NCBI GenBank assembly: GCA_014885115.2
Contig: WKLE02000369.1
Coordinates: 711-13,622 of the forward strand
Origin: Asterionellopsis glacialis
Taxonomy: Eukaryota > Bacillariophyta > Plagiogrammaphyceae > Rhaphoneidales > Asterionellopsidaceae
Length of the DNA stretch: 12,912 bases
Direction: 5' to 3'
In this document: positions 1 through 7,818 of the stretch, piece by piece
Layout of the letters: every line of letters starts with the position of its first letter
How positions within the stretch are numbered: position 1 is the first letter of the stretch
The notes under the pieces: model-generated
What the model saw: only the letters and a program-made list of their open reading frames with translations
Databases searched by the model: none
Told to the model about the DNA's origin: nothing
Program-made: the position numbers and the translations under genes

Positions 1-1222
1 TGATGAAGTGGCACTGAGCTATATACATAGTAGTGTCCTGGAGTACAATGTGTGATGGAAGACAGAAGGCATAGGTTAAGGCCTCCTAAGGCAGACATTC
101 TTTGAAGCCAAAACCTAAAAAAATAGTACCATTCTTGTTTCTAAAAGAATATTACAATTGATGTATCTGCCCTGTGCTGTTAGAGGCACCACAAACATTA
201 TTACACAAAAAAGAGAAAAAACTACCAGGGGAAGACACACAAGAACAAAGCCCAAGGTTCTGACAGTGTGGTGGACTGCACTGACAGAGGAAAAAGTGGG
301 AAATAAAAGAACAAAACAAAAAAAAAACTGAAGAACAACTGTGTGTTGGTTGGTTAACATTTTCTCATTCTTGTTTATACTCTCTACTGTATAAAAATGG
401 TTATATACATGCTTTATTAATGTTGTGGATCAGTATGCCCAATGATGTTTATGTTATTTTCCTCACTCTTTCAAAAGTAGTACCAAGTAAGCAAGAAATG
501 GGAAGAACGTCATATAGAAGAATAAGATGAAAATGTATTATGTTTAGTACTACAAAGTTTATTCTGACCCCAGAGTATAAGCTGAAAGAAGAATGTAGTA
601 ATAGGAGTAAAATCATTGTTATTTCAAATCATTGTATGTCTTCTTTACTACCTGAGTGAAAAGTCAATTAGAACAAGAAGGATGGGCAGTGGGAACAGGA
701 AAGAAAAGCAATGGAAAGAAAAATGTGTGTCCTTTTTATTGTACATACTAGCAGATCATGGTTTCAAATGAATAAAGAAAAGCTGCTTTTTTTAAATCCC
801 CATACTCTGGGAGGGTGTATCCAGTGTAAAATATTCTTTCTTATTTCTGCATGATGATGTATTGTTTTACAGAATATTCTTGGTCTCTCTGACTCTTATT
901 CAGCATGAGGATGTCAATCCTATATAAAGGAAAGGATACATATACCCAGCAGTGGACTGGTGTTTTACACACTGTCTTATAATTGCTTGCACTTGTTGAC
1001 ATTCTCTAGCAGTAAGGACTAGTGAGCAGGGAAGATTTTGACAGATCCTGGGATGTGGAGGGCATGCTAACTTTTCTTTTTTATTTGTTGGGGTGCTCAG
1101 GTATCATCACATTCTTAGTAACAGAGACAGACAGAAAATGTTGTGGGGTGGTGATGGACAGAACGGGCGGCTCTGTCAATCAATGCAAGTTTGCGGAGTC
1201 CGTATTTTTGAAAAAAATATGT
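1..1222. other. Intergenic DNA, no gene seen
   Basis: This stretch is AT-rich with many short A and T runs. The open frames on either strand are short, begin at arbitrary codons and encode low-complexity or Cys/Phe-rich peptides with no recognisable domain. I see no tRNA, rRNA or transposon ends. It may include the 3' untranslated region of a gene lying to the left, but nothing shows that directly. Confidence 0.6.
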
Positions 1223-1266
1223 ATCTTGGCGCGCCATCTCTTGGATCTTGGCGCGCTATCTCTTGA
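1223..1266. repeat. Two 22-bp tandem units with GGCGCGC cores
   Basis: Units 1223-1244 and 1245-1266 differ at two positions. Each reads ATCTTGGCGCGC, then C or T, then ATCTCTTG plus one variable base. The TTGGCGCG core resembles the E2F/DP recognition sequence (TTTSSCGC). The pair lies about 630-670 bp before the start codon of paralog 1. It is followed by three copies of AGTTCAAAT (1266, 1295, 1320). A control role is inferred. Confidence 0.6.
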
Positions 1267-1433
1267 GTTCAAATTTTCAAATTGTCTCTATGTAAGTTCA
1301 AATGTATTTATAGACAAAAAGTTCAAATTTTAAATGTACCATGTGGATCGTATTTGGGTGTCTGTTCTGTGCACAAAATTCTCCGTACGTTTGTACGTAG
1401 CTGAGTCCAAAAAAAGAATTCTTTCTCGTTGTG

Positions 1434-1483
1434 TGACGTCACGGTATCTTGAAAAGTTCGCTGACGTCCTTAATTCATGACGT
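1434..1483 (+). promoter_or_regulatory. Cluster of three TGACGT (CRE-type) elements upstream of paralog 1
   Basis: A full palindromic TGACGTCA lies at 1434-1441, with further TGACGT hexamers at 1462-1467 and 1478-1483. A fourth element, in inverse orientation (ACGTCA), lies at 1730-1735. TGACGT is the bZIP/CREB half-site. In Phaeodactylum tricornutum, clustered TGACGT/ACGTCA/TGACGC hexamers form the CO2/cAMP-responsive elements that repress the pyrenoidal carbonic anhydrase gene PtCA1 at high CO2. The cluster is about 410-460 bp before the start codon, farther than in PtCA1, so function is inferred. Confidence 0.5.
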
Positions 1484-1492
1484 CTTTGTCCC

Positions 1493-1501
1493 GGCGGGAA
1501 A
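1493..1501 (-). promoter_or_regulatory. E2F-like site upstream of paralog 1
   Basis: GGCGGGAAA is the reverse complement of TTTCCCGCC, a textbook E2F/DP site. It sits 10 bp after the last TGACGT hexamer of the CRE cluster and about 390 bp before the start codon. Similar E2F-like sites occur upstream of the other two paralogs. Confidence 0.4.
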
Positions 1502-1551
1502 GGATAAAAAAAACACACGTGGTATCTCTACGTAGATTATATACTATTTTG

Positions 1552-1565
1552 TACGACTCACTATA
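1552..1565 (+). other. Chance-like 14-base match to the T7 phage promoter core
   Basis: TACGACTCACTATA here is identical to 14 consecutive bases of the T7 RNA polymerase promoter. Both flanks depart from the consensus (TTG before it, AGG after it), and no vector-like sequence surrounds it. I record it as a curiosity. Nuclear genes are not transcribed by phage-type polymerases. Confidence 0.3.
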
Positions 1566-1703
1566 AGGTTTAATATGGACGTCTGGCTCGGTTCTTTGAA
1601 AGAAAACAGATGGCAATGTAAACAAATACCTAGTGTAACGCTAGATTTAAACCTATCTGTAAGTTCAACTACAATCCCGGGTACTTTAACACGAGTGAAG
1701 GAA

Positions 1704-1753
1704 CACGTGTGCAGAAACACATGAACGCCACGTCAGGATCCATCCTATAATAT
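1704..1753 (+). promoter_or_regulatory. Proximal promoter elements of paralog 1
   Basis: This block holds a G-box CACGTG at 1704-1709 (another is at 1516-1521), an inverse CRE half-site ACGTCA at 1730-1735 and a TATA-like TATAATAT at 1746-1753. The TATA-like element is about 140 bp before the start codon, leaving room for a 5' untranslated region of about 110 nt. The order is sensible for a core promoter, but the transcription start is unmapped. Confidence 0.35.
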
Positions 1754-1891
1754 TGCGAGAAAGCCGGCAAAGGAAAGAATTGCATCAAAGAATTCAATCT
1801 TTTCTTTTTTTTGGGTCTTTCTCGAAAACTTCCAAAGGCTGTCATAAAATTTCAATCGAGAAAAGATTCACACATCATAAAATAATACACA

Positions 1892-2929
1892 ATGAAGCTC
1901 ACTACTGCCATCTTTGCTTTGTCCGCCGTCATGGGCGCCAACGCCTTCGTTCAACAAGCACCCAAGGCTTTCTCCTCTTCCTTGAAGTCAGAAATCGGAA
2001 CTAACTCTGATACGGTAAGTCAGTTTCATTTCACTTGGAGATATCCATCAGTTTAGATTGTGTAACTTGTATTTTGATCTACTTTATTTCCCACGAAACT
2101 CACTATGATACTTTCTTTTTACACATTAATTTTTCGCTTTTCGTAGGGCATCAAGGCTCCATTTGCTTCCTTTGAAAAGCGCACCGGTGCTATGCAAAAG
2201 AGAGGATCCGACGATTCTGCCAGAGTTTGGGAAGAAGCCACCTCCGTCACTGTCCAAGGAGGATCCCTTAAGACTTGGTCTTTCCCTAACCCCATGATGG
2301 AACGTTGTCACGTTGCTCTCCGAACTGAGGGACGTCCTCTTGATGCCGATGTTGAATTGTGGCAAGGACCCGACAACACCCCCATGAAGATGCGTGTTTA
2401 CGTTGAAGATGGAGGACTCCGCCCTTTTGGATGCATGATTGAAACCCCCCGTGGCCCTAACACCATCGCTGTCCGTAACATTGGACAACTTGAATTCCCC
2501 ATGGAATCTGTTGTATCTGTCGATGATGGTTCTTTCACTTCTGCTGCTAACTTCCGCATCGAAGAAAAGCCCATGACCATTCAAGGAGGAGCCCTTCGTA
2601 CCTACCCCTTCAGCCCTGTTGTCGAAAGCGTTGCTGTTTGCTTGAAGACTGACGGACGTCCTTTGAATACACGAATTGAATTATTGCAGGGACCCAACAA
2701 TATCAAACAAGTAATGGAAATTTACACTGAAGATGGTATGGACCGTCCTTTCTTTGCTGTTATCGAGACACCCGGAAGTGGAAATGTTGTTCGTATTGTA
2801 AACACTGCTACTGTTGAATTCCCATTGACTGCCTCTGTTGAACCTTACGCAGTCGGTGATGGCGGAGACTACATGCAACCTGTGATTGGTGGAGACAGAG
2901 ATGGAAACATCCGGGATCGTGTATGGTAA
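1892..2929 (+). CDS. Plastid-targeted double-domain protein, paralog 1 (candidate pyrenoid shell protein)
   Basis: Spliced CDS is join(1892..2014, 2147..2929), 301 aa. Residues 1-18 form a signal peptide (MKLTTAIFALSAVMGANA) followed by Phe, the diatom plastid cleavage context; residues 19 to about 60 are Ser/Lys-rich and acid-poor like a transit peptide. Two homologous domains follow, about 75-165 (starts VTVQGGSLKTW) and 184-273 (starts MTIQGGALRTY). They share QGG, GRPL, EL-QGP, EDG, RPF, IETP and EFP motifs. A Gly/Asp-rich tail ends in DRVW. Alternating hydrophobic residues suggest beta strands. No catalytic motif is seen, so a structural role is likely. Size, targeting and domain duplication fit the diatom PyShell/Shell family around the pyrenoid; that identity is inference. 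Codons favour GGA, CGT and C-ending forms, as in highly expressed genes. The start gives the signal peptide and exon 1 is in frame with exon 2. Confidence 0.88.
2015..2146 (+). other. Intron of paralog 1 (132 bp, phase 0)
   Basis: The donor is GTAAGT after codon 41 and the acceptor is TTTTCGTAG. The 3' half is T-rich, with a branch-like ACATTAAT about 20 bp before the acceptor. Joining the exons keeps the frame and fuses the targeting exon to the mature exon. The intron contains in-frame stops, so it must be removed to give the targeted protein. Confidence 0.88.
2276..2397 (+). repeat. Near-identical block shared with paralog 2 (copy 1)
   Basis: These 122 bp match 6023-6144 with a single difference (G at 2351, C at 6098), including all silent third positions. 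Codons just outside differ freely between the two genes. The block covers the first half of domain 1. This is the signature of recent gene conversion, or of strong constraint on the DNA sequence itself. Confidence 0.8.
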
Positions 2930-4780
2930 ATTCCCCTAGTTTGCCTTTGATAGAGATTACTTCTTTTGGAAACAATGTTGGATGCCGGGGTAGACTAGCT
3001 TTTTACATAAACAGGTGATGTGAATGGTATCAAGAAACGGGGGAAAGGTGCTGTAAGTCGCATCATGATTATGATCACAACGTTTCCAAGCAATACATTG
3101 ATTTTTCAGTATTATAGATGTTACATTTACACGTTTGAAAAATCACGAGTCTGAAGTATTTTGTTTTCCGTCCTCCTTGTCTTGTTTCATTTCAGAGTTT
3201 GTTTCAACCATCGACGAAAGAATGATGTAGCGGACAGCAAAATGTTCGAAGAAAGAAGAGGAAACGATTATGGAATGTTTGTTGTCCAGGATTATAGTTT
3301 ATTGTTTTGTTGACCTGTCTCCCGGAAATCTTTGGGGTAGTCTTCTGTTGACAGAGAGAACGTACTGTTAAGATTGGACCGTCGACTCCAGTTTACAGTG
3401 AAAGAGATGACAAGTACTCACGGAAGGATTCCTTGTCGACTAAGACTTTGCATTACGATATCATCCCTGGGAATAATGTACTGGGAGACAAGGAGGTTCT
3501 GCCAAGAAAAGTTTCTCTTGGTTTCCTTTATCCCATCAATTGAAAAAGAGGCACGATTCAAAAAAGATCAGAATTTCCAAGTACTACTTTTTATTGCATG
3601 GTTTGTAAAGAAAAACAAGGATGTAGCAAAATTCGGCTGATTCTGTCTGTCGCACTTTAGTTATTAGGATAGCGAAAAAGAATTTTCTTTGGGAGGATAA
3701 TTTGCAGCTATATTTTTCCCTTGTTGGTTACGTACCGAGACGGAAGAAGAAAATGGTTGTCTCAATGATGTCTCGACGTTTGCCGAACTAATTTAGCGAG
3801 AAAGAACATTCGAAATTTCTGTTTTTGGAGAACAAAACAAGATGCAAATACGCTGGGGTACTTATGATACTCGTACATAATGTATGGATGGCTGAAGTGT
3901 CATATCGGTGACATCATTTGACTATTTTTTTACCATACTCTGGCACAGTGTCGTAGGTGTTGTACCTTCTTGTCGATACTTTCGATGATGTACCCTAGTT
4001 TTATCTCTTGAGAGACATGGGATTGAACTTCGTGTGGGAGTACGGCTGGAGGATTGAACAAATCTGGATGGATTTGGGTTTGTTTCTGTCCGATAACGGA
4101 CATGAGTACAGACGTGATGGGGGGCTATGGTGCAGAAACTAAAAAATGTTCTCCAGAATATCTGTGGAATAGGAATTGAATTCTGTAGTATTTCCATCAA
4201 CATCTCGTTGGAACGTGAATATTCGGTTCGAAGATCCAGAGGGACTTGCAGGTATTACAGTGAAAATGCTGGCTTATCAGACACGGAAAGTTATGGTGCG
4301 GCGCAAGTACGTTCCAGTTGTATTATTAAATACTAGATTGGATCAGTGCTTATTAATGAAAGTCACTCTTTTCATGATATAAAAGAGAGCACCCGTAACT
4401 TCTTATCTACATGACAATCTCTCCGGAAAAAAACCCATATTTTCAAATTTAAAGGGACACGGGCTTCATTGAGTTGGTTTTGTAGTACCAGTATTTTACA
4501 CAGTAGAATCATTACAAAGTTTTGATGTACAAGTACTTGATGGAGGGCTTCATCTTCAGTGAAGTCTCGGGATATTATATTCAGCAAAAAGGTATTTATT
4601 GTTGTAGACTAATCAGCAGATAGCAATAGACGAATGAGACACATTGTTACCATTCTCAACCGACCAGAATGGAAGTAAGGAGTCTTTAAGTATCCAAAAA
4701 TTGAGAACCTCTGACAAACAAAAAAGAAATGTATGTGCGTGTGATGCCGCATGGGTCTCTTCTCTGCCTAGTTTAGTCCC
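2930..4780. other. Intergenic DNA between paralogs 1 and 2, no gene seen
   Basis: The first part must contain the 3' untranslated region of paralog 1. The rest is AT-rich sequence with short open frames on both strands (for example 3374-3640 on + and 3922-4203 on -). These show no domain, targeting signal or codon bias like the real genes. No RNA gene or mobile element end is visible. Confidence 0.6.
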
Positions 4781-4818
4781 TAGGACCTAACCCTGCACTA
4801 ATGTCGACAATAGGTCCT
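4781..4818. repeat. Inverted repeat of TAGGACCTA / TAGGTCCT
   Basis: AGGACCTA at 4782-4789 is the exact reverse complement of TAGGTCCT at 4811-4818, with 21 bp between. Related TAGGTCC/TAGGACCT pairs occur at 7036-7042 and 7051-7058, upstream of paralog 3, and TAGGTCC recurs at 12455-12461 upstream of the P2 gene. It may be a shared binding site; no known factor is recognised. Confidence 0.4.
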
Positions 4819-4899
4819 CTTTCTCTCTAGACTTATGTTTTGTCTCCAAAAAGTGGGAGCATTATTATCGAAGACAGACCCGTCCTGGACCATTGTCAC

Positions 4900-4909
4900 T
4901 CCCGCCAAA
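4900..4909 (-). promoter_or_regulatory. E2F-like site upstream of paralog 2
   Basis: On the minus strand this reads TTTGGCGGGA, a full match to the E2F/DP consensus (TTTSSCGC-type). It lies about 685 bp before the start codon of paralog 2, comparable to the distance of the E2F-like sites ahead of paralogs 1 and 3. Confidence 0.4.
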
Positions 4910-5068
4910 TCTTGTACGCAAGCACGCGACGCACATGATGTCCACAGCTACAGGAAAATGCATACAAAATTGTCGACACACAGCATTCACCAATCCGATT
5001 TGATCAATTTATGTGCGATGTAAAAAGATATGGTTTTTTGATGCAAAAAGACATGACCGGTCGTGTTG

Positions 5069-5082
5069 TTTTCGATCGAAAA
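5069..5082. repeat. 14-bp perfect palindrome TTTTCGATCGAAAA
   Basis: This perfect palindrome lies about 510 bp before paralog 2. Perfect palindromes of this length often bind dimeric factors, but no known site is recognised. Confidence 0.35.
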
Positions 5083-5216
5083 TAGCAGATTAGTAGTTTT
5101 TGATTGGTGTAAATGTAAAATTACGTGAAAGTACAGATTTAGTTCTTAATTCTTTCTAAATTTTCAACAATTCGAAATATTGGTATTGTGTGTTTCCCTA
5201 TCGTCCTTGGGACGGA

Positions 5217-5269
5217 TGACGTACGATTTTACCTGTGCCACGCGTACCAGTACCATAGACGTGTGACGC
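5217..5269 (+). promoter_or_regulatory. TGACGT and TGACGC elements upstream of paralog 2
   Basis: TGACGT at 5217-5222 and TGACGC at 5264-5269 are both among the hexamer types of the diatom CO2/cAMP-responsive element. They lie about 370 and 325 bp before the start codon and 145-195 bp before a TATA box. A small hairpin (CGTCC-TTG-GGACG, 5202-5214) sits directly ahead of the first hexamer. Control by CO2 or cAMP is inferred by analogy with the PtCA1 promoter. Confidence 0.45.
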
Positions 5270-5412
5270 ATGAGAGCCTCTAGGAATCTGCTAGGAGAAA
5301 GTACGAGTACGCGAGAGACGCAAAGGCCCGCGCCATCGCCAGAAAAAAAACACGATATCCTCAAGTACGTATGCAACGGAGGATGCTGGTTGGCTCACGT
5401 AGATTGTAGTAC

Positions 5413-5420
5413 TATATATA
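5413..5420 (+). promoter_or_regulatory. TATA box of paralog 2
   Basis: TATATATA lies about 170 bp before the start codon. A start of transcription about 30 bp downstream would fall near 5440 and give a leader of about 150 nt. An ATG at 5448 opens a 36-codon frame ending at 5558, which could be a small upstream frame if transcription begins before it. Confidence 0.5.
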
Positions 5421-5592
5421 CCTACGCAACTTGCTATCAGACTTTCCATGCCGTTGCCCTCTTCCTTTGCTCACGCATCTCTGCTACGCACAGCTAGCTA
5501 CTCCCGTGTTAGCGGATTGACAACCTCTGCATCAAATCACTCAATAACTACAAACTAAACGTTATTCCCACAAGCAACAAGACGAAGAAGAG

Positions 5593-6676
5593 ATGAAGTT
5601 CGACAGCAAACTCCTTGCCCTTTGTGTCTTCGGACCTAACTTGTTGGGCGCCAATGCCTTCCTTGTCAAGGGACCCCAATCCGTCAATGCTGCTCCTTTG
5701 AAGGCCGAGTATTTGACCAATTTGGGTGCCTCCGTTGGAACTACCAGTGGAACCTCCACTGGTACTGGTATGGGAACCGGAACCGTACGTGAAATGATGC
5801 GAATCTCGACAACAACTGTTTCACCACCTGTACGACAATAATCGCGTCCCATTTGGGTTTGTATTCTCACTTGCCTGTGTGTCTGCCCCTTCTATTTCTA
5901 TCCATGATGTTTCGATTTGACTACAATCAAAGGGAGGTGCCATGACCAAGAAGTCTAACGAGGCTACCACTATCTGGGATGAAGCCACCCCCGTCACCGT
6001 TCAAGGAGGATCTCTTAAGACCTGGTCTTTCCCTAACCCCATGATGGAACGTTGTCACGTTGCTCTCCGAACTGAGGGACGTCCTCTTGATGCCGATCTT
6101 GAATTGTGGCAAGGACCCGACAACACCCCCATGAAGATGCGTGTGTACGTCGAAGACGGAGGACTTCGTCCTTTCGGAGCCATTATCGAAACCCCCCGTG
6201 GCCCCAACACTGTTGCCGTCCGTAACATTGGACAACTTGAATTCCCCATGGAGACCATTGTTTCTGTCGATGATGGTTCTTTCACCTCCACCGCCAACTT
6301 CCAAGCCGAAGCCAAGCCCATGACCATTCAAGGAGGAGCCCTTCGTACCTACCCCTTCAGCCCCGTTGTCGAAAGTGTTGCTGTTTGCTTAACCACCGAT
6401 GGACGTCCCTTGAATACACGAATTGAATTGTTGCAAGGTCCCAACAATATCAAGCAAGTTATGGAAGTGTACACAGAAGATGGTATGGACCGTCCTTTCT
6501 TCGCTGTCATTGAAACTCCCGGAAGTGGAAATGTCGTCCGTGTTGTTAACACTGCCACTGTTGAATTCCCATTGACTGCCTCTGTCGAACCTTACGTTGT
6601 CAGTGACGATGCTGCCTCCATGGCACCTATTATCGGAGGTGACAAGGAAGGCTCCATCATTGACCGTGTGTGGTAA
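5593..6676 (+). CDS. Plastid-targeted double-domain protein, paralog 2 (candidate pyrenoid shell protein)
   Basis: Spliced CDS is join(5593..5784, 5933..6676), 311 aa. The signal peptide is about residues 1-22, ending GANA|F. The targeting exon then turns into a Gly/Thr/Ser-rich stretch (about residues 46-64) not seen in the other paralogs, and the mature exon opens with GGAM. Domain 1 is about 85-175 and domain 2 about 194-283, with the same QGG, GRPL, QGP, EDG, RPF, IETP and EFP motifs. The C-terminal tail ends SIIDRVW. The signal peptide closely resembles that of paralog 3 (MKFD-K start, LCVFGPN, LGANAF), whereas the first half of domain 1 is almost identical to paralog 1 in DNA, so the gene is a mosaic. 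Codon use is strongly biased, suggesting high expression. Function is inferred as in paralog 1; no enzyme motif is visible. Confidence 0.88.
5785..5932 (+). other. Intron of paralog 2 (148 bp, phase 0)
   Basis: The donor is GTACGT after codon 64. The acceptor is CAAAG, chosen because only this AG joins in frame through GGA-GGT-GCC to the mature exon. Without splicing, exon 1 runs into a stop at 5839-5841, giving an 82-residue dead-end product. Position and phase match the introns of both other paralogs. Confidence 0.82.
6023..6144 (+). repeat. Near-identical block shared with paralog 1 (copy 2)
   Basis: This is the partner of 2276-2397, with 121 of 122 bases identical. It covers the start of domain 1. 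Confidence 0.8.
6194..6253 (+). repeat. Near-identical block shared with paralog 3 (domain 1 end)
   Basis: These 60 bp match 9088-9147 with one difference (C at 6208, T at 9102). The 35-bp core from GTCCGTAACA to CCCCATGGA is also identical in paralog 1. Flanking codons in paralog 3 differ at most silent sites. Confidence 0.75.
6398..6495 (+). repeat. Near-identical block shared with paralog 3 (domain 2)
   Basis: These 98 bp match 9292-9389 with two differences. The block covers the GRPLNTRIELLQGPNN to EDGMDR part of domain 2. Outside it the two genes differ at many third positions. Confidence 0.75.
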
Positions 6677-7474
6677 ACATACATCAATTTAATTATGGGG
6701 AATGTGAATGATTTGTGCTGTAATAATTTTTTTAGCAATCAATGCACAGTGTCTACCATAGTTTTTTCAAAGAGTCTACTGGTGTGAATTCGTTTTTCCA
6801 ATGTTTTGGTTTATTGTTGTCGTTATCAAAGTTATGTCCATAATGTGAATCAAATTCTTTCATGGTGTTCTCTTTGCGTTCGGGAAAGAACATCATTCCG
6901 TGTTGACATGATTTCTTGGTTGTCAACTTATATCTTGTAGTTGTCGCATGTGCTACGAGTCTTGTAGTACATTGTTCTGCTGGAAATCGAGGGAACAACA
7001 CCCAATACAAGCCAAAAAAGGAGATAAGTTGAAGTTAGGTCCGTGTGGGTTAGGACCTCTCTAGCTAGTTCTCAGTTGATGGTGAGACCGACAGAGCACA
7101 TGCAAATTTCATCGTATGTATCTTTACGATGATAAGAACTGACGTAAGAATGATCTCATTTAGAGGACATATGGACAGTACGAACGGTAGAAGATGATCT
7201 GGTGATACATGACTCCTAGAAGGTACAACCGTTATTCTGCAAGACTCAGAAAGTCATGGATGATATGGGAAACGTGCATTCATATCGTTTTGTATCGATA
7301 TATGAGTGAATCAAAATCACATATTGATATTTTCTATGTCTTGTATCTTTGTACAGTCATAGTTGGTAAAAATGATAAATTATTAATCCTATCGAGAATT
7401 CAACGGTTCCGTTTTATTTAATAACTTGCCAAAGTTGGCGTTGGAAGTTAGAAAGGTGTTCTTGTGAAATTTTC
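6677..7474. other. Intergenic DNA between paralogs 2 and 3, no gene seen
   Basis: The start must hold the 3' untranslated region of paralog 2. Short open frames at 6753-7010 (-) and 7209-7421 (+) lack any recognisable domain. The TAGGTCC/TAGGACCT pair at 7036-7058 resembles the element upstream of paralog 2. Confidence 0.6.
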
Positions 7475-7490
7475 ATTTTGGCGCCAAAAT
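7475..7490. promoter_or_regulatory. Palindromic E2F-like site upstream of paralog 3
   Basis: ATTTTGGCGCCAAAAT is a perfect 16-bp palindrome containing TTTGGCGC on both strands, a classic E2F/DP binding sequence. It lies about 720 bp before the start codon of paralog 3 and 59 bp before the first ACGTCA element. Confidence 0.5.
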
Positions 7491-7548
7491 TCCACATGTG
7501 GTAGTTGAGTCGGCCGATTCCAATGCTTTCACGTCCTAGTTGTCTATT

Positions 7549-7642
7549 ACGTCAATACCATTAAGTACTACACTTACGTCATTCTTGATGCTATATAGTA
7601 TCTTCCTATGTACAGAATGTCATAAGTATCACGCTTACGTCA
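7549..7642 (-). promoter_or_regulatory. Three ACGTCA (inverse CRE) elements, two in a 61-bp tandem repeat
   Basis: ACGTCA hexamers lie at 7549-7554, 7576-7581 and 7637-7642; a TGACGT follows at 7845-7850. The second and third sit in an imperfect tandem duplication of about 50 bp with a 61-bp period. Its copies start at 7562 and 7623 and share CTTACGTCATTC, TGATGC and AGTATCTTC. The hexamer is fully kept in both copies. Distances to the start codon are about 660, 630, 570 and 360 bp. A role in CO2/cAMP response is inferred from the hexamer type. Confidence 0.5.
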
Positions 7643-7792
7643 TTCGTGATGCCCCTATAAGTATCTTCACATACACATGATGTGTTAGACCTGCACCCAT
7701 GGGTTCTCGTTCCATGTGTTCTTTTTTGGGGTGTGTGTGCGCCATACAGGTAGAGTAGTCGTGAGCAATGTACGTCGTTCAGAGGCTGTGTC

Positions 7793-7818
7793 TTTTTGTT
7801 TTTTTGAAAAAACAAAAA
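7793..7818. repeat. 12-bp inverted repeat of T and A runs
   Basis: TTTTTGTTTTTT at 7793-7804 is the reverse complement of AAAAAACAAAAA at 7807-7818, with a 2-base gap. It lies in the upstream region of paralog 3, just before a CGTACGTACG stretch (7824-7833) and the TGACGT at 7845. It may be only a nucleosome-disfavouring A/T tract. Confidence 0.35.

Noticed and set aside
1022..1333. 103-codon + strand open frame before paralog 1
   Set aside because: It starts at a non-ATG codon, ends in AT-rich repeats and shows no domain or coding bias.
1552..1565. Cloning vector contamination suggested by the T7-like sequence
   Set aside because: Bases on both sides show no polylinker or vector backbone and match the surrounding genomic character.
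2126..2584. 152-codon minus-strand open frame inside paralog 1, with similar ones at 5927-6331 and 9187-9621
   Set aside because: They lie opposite the conserved coding exons and arise because biased codons on the + strand avoid stops on the other strand. They have no domain and mirror the paralogy of the real genes.
4231..4260. GGTTCGAA-like T-loop sequence suggesting a tRNA
   Set aside because: No acceptor stem, D-arm or anticodon arm could be paired around it.
5448..5558. 36-codon upstream open frame before paralog 2
   Set aside because: Its ATG lies very close to the expected transcription start about 30 bp after the TATA box, so it may not be transcribed; no conserved counterpart is evident before the other paralogs.
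5937..5941. Alternative splice acceptor at GGGAG (ending 5936) in paralog 2
   Set aside because: Using it shifts the frame relative to exon 1; the AG at 5931-5932 keeps phase 0 as in the other paralogs.
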